A stretch of 64,000 nt of DNA, from positions 4,743,973-4,807,972 of the forward strand of contig WBVU01000003.1 of assembly GCA_009192285.1 (NCBI GenBank). The letters are read 5' to 3'. The notes under the pieces are model-generated. The model was not told the DNA's origin. It did not search any database and saw only the letters and a list, made by a program, of their open reading frames with translations. The first letter of the stretch is position 1. The number at the start of each line of letters is the position of its first letter. The stretch comes from Morchella semilibera (taxonomy: Eukaryota; Ascomycota; Pezizomycetes; Pezizales; Morchellaceae). The position numbers and the translations under genes were made by a program. Below, in pieces: positions 31,554-41,250 of this stretch.

Positions 31554-32790
31554 CATATCTCCTGATCTCCTAGCCAATGCCTCCGGTTTTCCTCCTTGCT
31601 TCCCTGGTCGATACTTAATCACATAATTAAACCGAGAAAGAAACCCTGACTAGCGTGCCTGTCGGCGGTTCAGATCTCTCTTGGTCATAGAATATTCCAG
31701 TTTCTGATGATCGCTCAAGACTTCAATAGGTTCGGCGACACCCATCAGTTCAGCTCCCCATTCTTCGAAGCATTTAATAATAGCTAGCAGCTCCTTATTA
31801 TAAATTTCATAATTACATTCGGCGGGGGAATGGGTTCCGAAGAAGCAGGCAATGGGGTGAAAAATATTCACATTGCTGTACCGGGAGAGGGTACCACCTG
31901 AAACATAGTCCGATGCATCTGTTTCCACAATGGCTCGGCGATCAAAATCGAAGTAACAGAGAATTGGGGCAGTGGTAAAAACGGTTTTTAATCCTTCGAA
32001 CACGGCTTCGCGAACTAGAGACCGTATAAACGGCAGGTTTCCCTTGGTAAGCGTAGTAAGAGGACGAATAATTCTCAATAAAACGCCAACAGAAATTTGC
32101 CCAACCGTTAAATACCTGTATGTCTCTGAAGTTTAGAAGGCGAGCCCATTTAACAATGGTCCCAATTTTCTTAGGGTCGAGCTTAAGGCCTTCGGTGGTC
32201 ACAATCATACCCAGGTACTTAACCTCTTTGACCTGGAATTTGCATTTCTCGGGAGAGCAATAAAGGTCAGCATCCGTAAAAGCTTGAAGGACTTGATTAA
32301 CATGGTCGCTGTGTGATTCCAGATCCTCACTATAAATGAGAATATAATCGAAGTATGCCGTGCAGAAGCAATCCAGGAAGGGGCGCAAAGTATCGTTAAT
32401 AAATTGTTGGAAAACGGCGGGGGCATTGTTCAACCCGAATAGCATTACCTTATACTGAAAATGGCCAACACGGGTGTAGAATGCGGTTTTCCACTCATCT
32501 CCAGCAGCAACTCGAACCAAGTTGTAAGCATTTTTCAAATCTAACTTAGTATACCACTTGGCCTTGCAGAGTTGATTAAAGGTTTCCTTGGGTAATGGCA
32601 ACAGGTAGCGATTCTTGACAGTAATAGCATTCAACCCCTGATAGTCAACACAGAATCGAAGGCCGCCACCAGGTTTCTTTACGAACAGGACAGGGGATCC
32701 GGCGGGAGAGGAGCTAGACTCACTAAAGTCTTTCTTCAACATGTCGTCTATGTACTTGATCAGTGTGGCCAGTTCATCCCAGGACATACT
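31554..32790 (-). pseudogene. Gypsy-3 pol: RT and RNase H (broken)
   Basis: Minus strand, from high to low: RT entry (ELATLIKYIDDMLKKDFSES, SPAGSPVLFVKKPGGGLRFC, VDYQGLNAITVKNRYLLPL), palm (KLDLKNAYNLVRVA, GLNNAPAVFQQFIND), catalytic box AYFDYILIYSE (YxDD changed to FDY), thumb, then RNase H (VETDASDYVSGGTLS, AECNYEIYNKELLAI, SDHQKLEYS). A frameshift at about 32070-32080 separates the RT-connection part from RNase H. Integrase is absent because the LTR-A at 31553 cuts the copy. The lost second Asp of YxDD makes the RT inactive. Confidence 0.9.
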
Positions 32791-32829
32791 CTACAGAGAG
32801 CCAAAAGGTGGTTCCTTGCCTTCGTGGAG

Positions 32830-33530
32830 ATTAATGCGAATATCATAAGGGCGATGATGGGTCAGCTTCTAGGGACCTTCCTTTCCAAACTGTTGCCAAA
32901 AATGGAGATGTTCAGGGAGAACCAGGGCAGCAATTTGTGGAGGTATCGATTCCGTAGAGCCACTGAGGAACAGGGCATAAACAGTAAGTGCCTGGGTGGT
33001 TTCGGCAAAGGTGGCGGCACTGACAATTTCGAAATCATGATTGGCGGAGAGCGGCAAAGAGATCTCTTTAATATAAACGGGAGCTTGATCATTATTGCAA
33101 CGTTGAAGACAGCGAGGGGACCCGAAGGTCAACGGGTTATCGGCAAAATCAATGGTGACATTACGTCGGCGGAGCCAGGGGATACCCAGCACCAACAGAT
33201 AAAGCCCAAGGCGAGTAACATAGGCGGTAATTTTTTCAGTATGGCCCTGGATTTGGAGGGAGAAATGAGCAATATGAGTAATGCTACCGGAGTAAATCTC
33301 TCTTCCATCAATAACATGGAGGGCGCGGGGTTGAAAAGAAGAGTAGTGGGGATTTCCTTGTAGCATACAAATGATTCATCAATGAATGCAAATCCGGAAT
33401 CCCAGGTGTCAACAAGTGAGTAGGTTTTAACAGTTTTATTCTCATCAGATACGATACATGAAACAACAAGATGAACGTTATCCAAGACCTTCTCACCAGA
33501 GACACCAGAAGCAGCAGAAGCAGACAAAGA
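32830..33530 (-). pseudogene. Gypsy-3 aspartic protease region
   Basis: Reads NVHLVVSCIVSDENKTVKTY, then SLVDTWDSGFAFIDESF in place of the expected D-T-G active site, then after a frameshift VIDGREIYSGSITHIA, LLVLGIPWLRRRNVTIDFA. The DTG-to-DTW change and the frameshift at about 33330-33370 show that it is dead. It joins RT at 32790 through a decayed linker. Confidence 0.85.
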
Positions 33531-33539
33531 AAGAGGAGG

Positions 33540-34189
33540 GACCTGGTCTAAGCCACCTAAGACAGGTCCTCGTGAAAACCTGACTGATCCGGGGCAATAG
33601 CAGAAATCGAACCAGGAGAACCCAAACCCAAAGAACCAGAACCAGAAGGAGAAGAAAACGACGCACCAAATGGAAACCCAAAAACATAACCAGGAGAGGA
33701 GGAAGGACGAGAAGCATTGTTAATAGCAGGAGGCGCGCCGGCCCCAGATATCACCGGAGATATGCCGACCTCAGAAGTAGCCGCAACACGAGCAGGACGA
33801 ACAACAAGACAAGCAGGGTATTCAGCGGCAAAGTGCCCAGGACCTCCGCAATACATGCAGAGTCCTTGGGCAGCACGGCGGAGACATTCAGCAGGGGTAA
33901 TTGAGCCACGGCGTTGAGGGCAGCTGGCAACAGAGAAGTCCATTGGCACCGCACCACCTGGAGAATAGGAGGGATGAGGAGCAGGAGCAGTAGCAGGGGA
34001 GGTCGGAGTATAGGCAGGAGCAAAGGGAGCAAAGGGTTGACGAGCGACAAAGTGGGAGGAGCGATCCCTGGCAAGAGCATCTCGGAGCCTATTGTCCAAC
34101 TTCTGAGGTAAGAGAATATATTCGGAGGTGGCGGCAAAAACATCGTGATAGATCATAGCAAATCGAAGCTTACGGGAAAGGCCCTGACT
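33540..34189 (-). pseudogene. Gypsy-3 gag C-terminal region with altered zinc knuckle
   Basis: Contains GLSRKLRFAMIYHDVFA, a linker, PMDFS, then CMYCGGPGHFAAEY. The last cysteine of the CCHC knuckle is replaced by tyrosine. A Ser/Gly/Pro-rich tail follows. An inserted 137-bp element at 34190-34326 breaks the frame upstream. Confidence 0.82.
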
Positions 34190-34326
34190 CATCAGCAAGA
34201 CTTCATTTGTCTCCTGATGTCTCCTGAGCCTCAGGAGACTCAAAAAATATCCAGGAGTCTCAGGAGACTCTCAGGAGACTTGGGAGACTGTTGGGAGACT
34301 CCAGTCACAAGTTGAGTTTGCTAATG
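34190..34326 (+). mobile_element. 137-bp CATCAGCAA element in gag
   Basis: Close to full-length, with the right end changed to GCTAATG. The flanks (CT, GA) do not match. It interrupts Gypsy-3 gag between the capsid and the GLSRKLRF block. Confidence 0.85.
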
Positions 34327-34463
34327 GAGTAAGTACGTGCATTTTAGCTTCATCGTTCCATCTAACCTCAGCAGCTAAGCTTGGAATTCAGCAAAGTAAG
34401 TGGAGAAGTCACGACTGCCTTGAATAAGGTATTCGAGTTCTCGTTCAGCAGTAGCAATGCGGT
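34327..34463 (-). pseudogene. Gypsy-3 gag middle piece
   Basis: The minus strand reads DRIATAERELEYLIQGSRDF, STYFAEFQA. It lies between the 137-bp element and a solo LTR-A. It continues directly from ...LKTAFGDP at 35089, so the LTR split the capsid within FGDPDRIATA. Confidence 0.8.
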
Positions 34464-34468
34464 CAGGG

Positions 34469-35088
34469 TGTGACGGAGTAACCCGATGCAAAGAAGAAGA
34501 TGACAATGATGACGCAGATAGGCTCGAGGAGCACAGTCCACGCGACGAGGAGACCGACGAAGACAATGACAACACCGGGCAGGCACAAGCACAGGCACCG
34601 ACGAAAACAAAGGCAAGGGCACAGGGCAGAGGAGGTGAGGACCGAATGGACCTCAACGAGAACAATAATGAATACTATAAGTTTCCGATTTCTCGGAGGA
34701 CAGAGTCTTTGGTACGAGAGGCTATGGCTTAGAAATAGGAGTAGATTCCTATGTACCGAGATAACAGGAAGACGAGACAGAGAGAAAAGAAAGAAAGAAC
34801 TAAGGAAAACATCTATCCCTGCTATTTAACACACCTCCTCTACTAGTCCGCTATGACTCACACTTTCGCTCATAGAACCCCATAGAAACCCGTCGCTACC
34901 ACACCTCATAATTCTCCCCACCATCTCCGCTATTCTATATTACCAATCCATCACGCCATCGAACCTCCCAGAACCCAATGACGACAACCTCCACCTCGTG
35001 CTCCCCACCCTCGCTTAATATTACCCTAACAACCACAACCGTGCATTGCCTACCGAACTGTCGGAACAGATGCCAAGGCGCCGGGACA
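34469..35088 (-). repeat. Solo LTR-A with TSD CAGGG
   Basis: Runs from TGTGACGGAGTAACCC to GCGCCGGGACA (620 bp). CAGGG lies at 34464-34468 and 35089-35093. Removing it plus one CAGGG rejoins the gag frame. Confidence 0.93.
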
Positions 35089-35784
35089 CAGGGTCACCAA
35101 AGGCAGTTTTCAGAATAGTAATCAGGGCTTCAATGTCTTCAAGGTCGATGCGTTCTCCGACAACGAGGGGCATCACCTGAGCGAGAGTACGACCAGAGAG
35201 GAAATTAATGGCATAGGCAAGGTGGGCTTGGGTGGCAGGGAATTGATCATGATTGGCAAGTATCTTAAGGCGGAGTTGGGTGACAACTTGAAAGGGGCGA
35301 AGCTCCTCCCTCTTGCCATCAAACTTAGGCGGGTCGGGGACCTTCTCAGAGTGGGGAGCAGCAGCGGCCGGAGGGGAAGCCACTAGAGGAACGGCAGGAG
35401 GAGCGGGGGGTGAGCGACCGGAGGTATGGGCACTTCAAAGTGTACTTGATGGGGAGGAGCAGGAGGGGCGACAGGGGGAGCAGCACTGGCAGCCTGGGCA
35501 TGAAGATTATCATTAATTTGATGGACTTCCGTTAACTGAGTCTGTAGATCATCGGCCACTTGGGCGGCGAGGTCTTGGGCGCCATCTGCCGCATTCAAAG
35601 CATGGTCTCGTTCGGCCGTTACGTGAGTCAAATCGGTACGGGCTTAATTCCTCTCTATCAGGCCTCGGTCTCACATTTGAGCAATCACGGTCAGGTTTTG
35701 GTGTAGAAGTACAAAATCGACATTAAATTGTCGTTGGAACTCGGCAAGAGCAGCGGAAAACACTCATTCAGCTTGAGCGGACAT
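35089..35784 (-). pseudogene. Gypsy-3 gag N-terminal region
   Basis: From an ATG near 35784 (MSAQAE, then a stop) through VFSAALAEFQRQFNVDFVLL and further stops, then a coiled coil (LTHVTAERDHALNAADGAQD, QVADDLQTQLTEVHQIN), a P/A-rich linker and capsid (EKVPDPPKFDGKREELRPF, LAYAINFLSGRTLAQVMPL, EALITILKTAFGDP). Several TGA/TAA codons in the first 60 codons plus a frameshift near 35390 show decay. The domain order equals that of the complete element at 37715. Confidence 0.82.
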
Positions 35785-35799
35785 GGTGTATCGGGAGTC

Positions 35800-36066
35800 G
35801 ATAAGCGAAGCAACTTAGTCTAACGGCGCGAGGTGGGGTTCGGAGGCAAGGCAGGGACAGGTTCGGGAGGCGAGGACAGAGACAGGGTCGGCTCGGGATA
35901 CACCAGGGTCGAGGCAGGTTCAGGTTCAGGTTCAGGTGTGAGGCGAGAGCAGAAGAGCCAAGGCCAAAGTATAGATTGCTAACAGAAAAATGACGTTGCC
36001 TATAGAGGTGGAAATATAGGAAAGAACGAGCACTATATATACAACTATTCCTCCACACCGATGACT
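35800..36066 (-). repeat. LTR-B, probable 5' LTR of Gypsy-3
   Basis: Shares with 9080-9300 (reverse) the GGTTCA hexamer run near 35920, the AGAAAAATGACGTTGCC block, AGGAAAGAACGAGCAC and the TATATATACAAC box. It lies directly upstream of minus-strand gag. The outer end is hidden by the tandem-repeat block that follows. Confidence 0.65.
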
Positions 36067-36067
36067 C

Positions 36068-36790
36068 ACATCAGCAAGCCTATTCAACCCTACCGGAGGC
36101 CCGGGAGGTGTGGGAGACGTTCGGAGACACCCGTCAAACTTTCGATCTCCAGGGGCTTACCCGCCCGTACGAGGGCCACCTGAGCCTTTGCAGGAGCCTC
36201 CCGAGCCTTCAAGAAGGCTTAGCGGGCTCTCCTGATGCTAAGCGGCGGTCTTCTGGCGCCATCTGGAGGCTTTGTTATTCTCTCCCAAGAGGCTGCAAGA
36301 TATCGTAGACCTCCACACTAGTAATAGGTTTTAGTTTAGAGAGGCTTCAGAGACGCTCTGTTATAAGCCCAAGGATGAGTAGGGTGTTCTCGTGAGGGCT
36401 CCCCAAGCCCTCCTGATATCTCCGGAGGATTAAGCGAGATCTCCCAAGCTCTCCTGTGATCCCTGCCAATCTCCGGAGACTACTGATGATTAAGCGAAAC
36501 CTCCACAGCTCTCCTGTGATCCCTGTCAATCTCCTGGGCTCTCCTGAGAGCTCGCCAAGCCCTCCTGATATCTCCGGAGACTACTAATGATTAAGCGAAA
36601 CCTCCCCAGCTCTCCTGTGATCCCTGTCAATCTCCTGGGCTCTCCTGAGAGCTCGCCAAGCCCTCCTGATATCTCTGGAGACTACTGATGATTAAGCGAA
36701 ACCTCTCAAGCTCTCCTGTGATCCCTGCCTATCTCCTGGGCTCTCCCAATATCTCCGAGGACTTTCAAACTATTACTAATCTACTGATAC
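36068..36790. repeat. CATCAGCAAG-led block with 101-bp tandem repeats
   Basis: Starts CATCAGCAAGCCTATTC at 36068. From 36428 it contains units beginning GATTAAGCGA at 36428, 36488, 36589 and 36690. The later spacing is exactly 101 bp, and the first unit is short by 41. Units hold CTCTCCTGTGATCCCTG, ATCTCCTGGGCTCTCCTG and CTCCTGATATCTCCGGAG. The right end (CTACTGATACC near 36780) is only a weak match to GCTGATG. It may be an expanded relative of the 137-bp element. Confidence 0.6.
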
Positions 36791-36924
36791 CTCAAAATCC
36801 ACTTTGATTATTCATACCATACATAAAAATAGGAGTCCTCCCCCAAAATCACATATCCACCGTCGAGGCGGGAGGAGGCTCTTGAAATGCCTCTCCCGCC
36901 TTCGCCATGTCCACGTCCCCGAAA

Positions 36925-37246
36925 TCACCCAATCGCTGCTGGTGCCTTCCCTTTCTTCCCGCGCGCCTTTGCAGCTCTCCATGCGGCTCTATCCACAGCT
37001 AATTGAACATCATCCTTCTCCAAGCCGACTCTGGATATAACCTCTTTAGACCCTCTTGACTCATCGACTTCAAAGGCTTGTTAGTATATAGATAAGGCTC
37101 TTTGAGACTTTTTTATTTACCTTCTCGCGAATTGATTCTCGTATTACTTCCAGTGTGCCCTCCTGGTTCTCCTTGCTTCTCTTCCCCCATATGCTTAACA
37201 TCCTGTTATAGGTAGCTGGAGGTATCCCGAAGTCAGAAGGAGCCTT
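36925..37246 (-). pseudogene. C-terminal exons of an unknown minus-strand host gene
   Basis: Two open exons join across a GT-AG intron at 37042-37120 (GTAAAT...AAAGAG). The first reads SDFGIPPATYNRMLSIWGK, ENQEGTLEVIRESIREK. The second reads VISRVGLEKDDVQLAVDRAA, WRAAKARGKKGKAPAAIG and stops at 36925. The complete Gypsy at 37279-43131 lies immediately upstream, so these codons are cut off from the rest of the locus at 43137-45397. The join to the upstream exon is not resolved. Function unknown. Confidence 0.5.
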
Positions 37247-37278
37247 TTAGAGGGCTTGGTGCGTCTTACTCATGATAT

Positions 37279-37680
37279 TTTCATGGATACGTTAGGATCG
37301 GAAGATTGGAAGGATTGGCAGGGTTGGGATTATTGTAAGCTAGGAGGTGGGGTTGAGTCAGAATAGGTTCTATAGGTTTCTGTTACGCGAGAATGTGAGT
37401 CATGGGTGGGGTTACGCGAGGATATGAGTCAGGCTTGGCTCTGGAATAACGGGTATATAAGGGAGGCAACAGCGCCTACTCCTGTACTTTCTTTCTTTTC
37501 CTTTTCTCTTCACGCAACGTCTTCTGTAACTAGTACTCAATATACTTTTTAGTCTCTATACCCTTAGGGACTATCGCTGTTCGTTATATACTTTCTCTCT
37601 TATACTTCCCCTACTTGGGTCGTATCGCTGCAATCCTCTCGTGCCCTGTGGAACGAAGCTACACCACCTCCTCCTTGAGA
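37279..37680 (+). repeat. Left LTR of complete Gypsy-5 (TSD GATAT)
   Basis: 402 bp, TTTCATGGATACG to CTCCTCCTTGAGA. It matches 42729-43131 with only a few differences, for example near 37391 and 37550. GATAT lies at 37274-37278 and 43132-43136. The ends are not the usual TG...CA. Confidence 0.92.
37454..37460 (+). promoter_or_regulatory. TATA box of Gypsy-5 LTR
   Basis: TATATAA in a GC-richer setting, followed by a CTTT-rich tract 30-50 bp downstream, typical of fungal transcription starts. An identical box is in the right LTR near 42905. Confidence 0.7.
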
Positions 37681-37714
37681 TTACGTTGCGTCGTCATCCA
37701 CACCGCACTCAATC

Positions 37715-39052
37715 ATGTCTGCCCCCGCTCCTCCACCCCCTCCCCCAGCCACTATCGTGGAAGGGGTCACCCTCGATGGTAACTACCAAATTCCTCAGAC
37801 CTTTACGGAGTTCGAAGCCGTGGAGGACCTACACTACCACTACGTACCTCTCCTAACCCTTATACGGGAAGGAGATCGATGGAAGGCAGAACGAGATGCT
37901 AGCCGAAATTTACATACCCAAACTAGGCAAGAGTTGGCCACCGTAAGGGACCAACTCACCGCCTCCAACAACCACATCGATGCCCTGGAAACTCAGGTTC
38001 GCACCCTGGAGTTCCAACTCGCCGCGGCCCGAGCTCCACCACCACCACCCCCACCACCACCACCACCACCACCACTCCCAATAGCACCTCCCCCACCAGT
38101 CAATGCCCCACCCCCAGCCTTTCGTTCCGAAAAATTCCCAGACCCTCCTAAGTTTAACGGAACCCGTAAGGAGCTACCCGGATTCCTCAATCTCCTCCGC
38201 ACCAAACTCAGGGTAAACCATGATAGGTTCCTGAATGAGGAGGCTAAGGTGTTCTACGCTGTCTCTCGGTTGGAAGGGAAGGCGCTGGACCAAGTTATCC
38301 CCATGGCCACCGGAGACGCTCCCCCATTTGCCTCGGTTACTACCTTTGTTATGTTTTTGGAAGCCTCTTTTGGGGACCCAGACCCCCGAGGTACCGCCAG
38401 GAGGGAACTTCAGAGCCTCCGCCAAGGCAAAGGAGACTTCGCCACCTACCTTACACAATTTTTGCGGATTATGGGCCAACTCGATTATAACGAGGAAGCC
38501 AAGAAGGACGCTCTGGAGAATGGACTATCGGACGACCTAAAGGATGCAATGATATACCAGGACACCACCACGGATGGCTTCGACGCGTATGTTCGAAGGC
38601 TTATGACCATGGATAACAGGATTAGGGCTACGAAGGATGCCCATAAGGCCAATAGGAATCCCATGGGACAATTCGCTGCGCAACCAGCTGCCCCACATCC
38701 GTCGCATACCCCAGGAGGCCTCGTCCCAATGGACCTCTCAGCTCTTCAAGCCCGCCCAGCTATTCGTCCCCCACCAGAAGGGCGATATACGTTTGCCCAT
38801 GGCCGTCGACAGACCACTGCTGCAGAAAAGAAATAGAGAATGGAGAGTGGCCGTTGCGCCTACTGTGCCGCCCCTGACCATGTTTTCGCCAACTGCCCCC
38901 AGGGTAATCGTCCGCGTGCTCCCCCTCCAGTTATGAGGGGTGCCGCCATATCTGCTCCCCCTGCTGTCCCTATTGAAGCTTCTAGTTCTTCTTCTTCTTC
39001 TTCTTTATCCACGGATGTTGTGTTGTCTTCTGGTAATTCGGGTTTTCAGTAG
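37715..39052 (+). pseudogene. Gypsy-5 Gag with one in-frame TAG
   Basis: Starts MSAPAPPPPPP 35 bp after the LTR. It has a coiled-coil region (residues about 50-105), a polyproline run (about 108-130), the capsid (EKFPDPPKFNGTRKELPGF, FYAVSRLEGKALDQ, FLEASFGDPDPRGTARREL, ALENGLSDDLKDAMIYQ) and PMDLS. A TAG at 38834-38836 comes next. The same frame then continues RMESGRCAYCAAPDHVFANC, a perfect CCHC knuckle, to a stop at 39050-39052. Apart from that codon the protein is intact at about 445 residues. The TAG may be a mutation or could be read through at low level. Confidence 0.88.
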
Positions 39053-39120
39053 TCCCTGGCCAGTATCATGGCCCTCGCCAGGGACCTTCAGAGGAATTTT
39101 CTTTATCTGCGTTTTCTATT

Positions 39121-41250
39121 TCTGGTTTTTCGGTTTCGGTTATGGCAGAGGAGGAATTAAATGGAGACCACTTAGTTGTAGCTTGTAACATTGCTCACAA
39201 TAAGAACTCTATTTCCACCTACGCTATGATTGATACTGGAGCCTCGGGATTCGCATTTATTGATGAAACCTTTGCGCGCCATCATCAACTTCCTATTTTT
39301 CTCTTAAAACTCCTCGTGCTCTTGAGGTGATCGATGGAAGACCTATCGCATCCGGACAAATTACCTCAATATGTCGTGTACCTCTACTTATCGGCTCCCA
39401 TCAAGAACAAATTCCACTTTTCGTTACCAAGCTGGGACAGTACCCCCTAGTTCTTGGTATTCCTTGGCTACAACACCACGATGCCACCCTAAAATTTAAA
39501 AGTAATACAGTGGCCTTTGATTCAGAGTTTTGTAAAAAGAACTGCAATTCTACCACTACCCCCGATGTTATTCCCGGCATTAGACCCTTAACTTATATGA
39601 TAGGCCCTGTTCCTTTTAGTCGCCTCGCCCGCCGGAAGCAACTTCAGATCTGCAGTATAACATTGTACGAGATTGAGAAGGCCCTTCAGGACGCCCCAAA
39701 GGATGGATGGAAACAAAAGATTCCCGCACGCTATCACAATCGATTGAATATGTTTGACGAAGCCTTCGCCCAGGACCTACCGCCTCGCCGCCCCTACGAC
39801 CATAAGATACCTCTGAAGGAAGGCAAGGAGCCTCTCTTTGGTCCTCTCTATGGTATGTCCAGGGACGAGTTGTTAGCACTAAGGGACTATATTCAAGAGA
39901 ATCTCTCTAAAGGCTTTATTCGCGCCAGCTCGTCCCCGGCTGGGGCTCCAGTATTATTTGTGAAGAAAGCTGACGGGTCTCTTCGCCTCTGCGTGGATTA
40001 CCGAGGATTAAACGAGCTGACGGTCAAGAATCGATACCCATTACCCTTAATTCGGGAAACACTGGACCGTCTCTCCAAAGCCAAGTGGTATACTAAGTTG
40101 GATTTGAGACAGGGGTATAATCAAATTCGTATGGCCGAAGGGGAGGAATGGAAGACAACATTTAGGACCCGCTACGGTCACTTCGAATATACCGTGATGC
40201 CATTCGGGCTTACTAATGCCCCTGCTACCTTTCAACATTTTATTAATGACTGCCTCCGAGAACATTTGGATCAATTTTGCACCGCGTACTTGGACGACAT
40301 CCTTATATATAGCGACTCCCTCGAGGAACACGAACAACATGTCGAAATAATATTGGGAGTCCTACAGGAGAACGGAATCCTGCTGAAACCAGAGAAGTGC
40401 GAATTTCATACTCAAAGTACCACTTACCTACTAGGATTGATTATCGAACCCAATGGTATACGTATGGATCCTCACAAGGTATCGGCGGTACAAGAATGGA
40501 CCACCCCTAAGTCGGTCAAGGATGTGCAAGCCTTTCTGGGCTTTGCCAATTTTTATCGTCGCTTTATTTTCGGATTTTCAAAACTCGCCGCCCCCTTGAC
40601 CAAACTTACAAAAAAAAATGTTCCTTTCATATGGACATCGGAAGCAGAAATAGCATTTCAATCCTTGAAAGAGGCCTTTACCACCGCTCCCATCTTAATT
40701 CATTTTGATCCCGAAAAGCCAATTACAGTGGAAACAGATGCGTCGGACTATGTTGCTGGTGGCATACTTTCCCAATACGATGAACAGGGGAAATTACACC
40801 CTGTGGCGTTTTTTTCTAAGAAACATACGCCAGCAGAATGTAATTACGAAATTTACGACAAGGAGTTATTGGCGATAATTAGATGTTTCGAAGAATGGAG
40901 GCCGGAGTTGGAAGGAGCTAAACATCCTATTGAGGTTATTTCTGATCACAAAAACCTTGAATACTTTATGTCCACCAAGCAACTCAATCGGAGGCAAGTG
41001 CGATGGGCCGAATATTTATCGCGATTTAATTTTATTATTAAATACAGACCAGGAAGGCAGAGTGGGAAGCCGGATGCATTGACTAGGAGATCAGGAGATC
41101 TCCCTGAGGAGGGGGATGAAAGATTGTTGCACCAGAGTCAGAGGGTTTTGAAGAAGGAAAATTTGGATCCTAAGCTAAGTTTGTTAGCGGGTTCTTTGGC
41201 AAATGAACCCGCTGAAAAGAAACGCCTCTCTACAGAAATTATTCGATGAA
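39121..41250 (+). pseudogene. Gypsy-5 pol: protease, RT, RNase H
   Basis: The protease has an intact active site (AMIDTGASGFAFIDETF) and shifts frame within a run of A at about 39305-39312. It then continues VIDGRPIASGQ, VLGIPWLQHHDATL. The RT is complete, with intact AYLDDILIYSD (YxDD), [19 protein letters not shown] and GLTNAPATFQHFINDC. RNase H has VETDASDYVAGG, AECNYEIYDKELLAII and SDHKNLEYF. Of all copies in the window this is the only one with an unmutated RT centre. The frame is open for 640 codons before a frameshift at about 41210-41220 in the tether after RSGDLPEEGDE. Confidence 0.93.

Noticed and set aside
5308-34326. CRISPR-like array from the repeated CATCAGCAA units
   Set aside because: Copies are kilobases apart, in both orientations, flanked by duplications and in a eukaryotic repeat setting. 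This is a mobile-element pattern.
35919-35940. Telomere-like GGTTCA repeats
   Set aside because: Only a few units, inside LTR-B, and repeated at the matching place in another LTR-B. It is part of the LTR.
39300-39320. Programmed -1 frameshift in the Gypsy-5 protease at a run of A
   Set aside because: It lies in the middle of the protease fold and not at the gag-pol border, and several other shifts occur in the same element. An indel is simpler.
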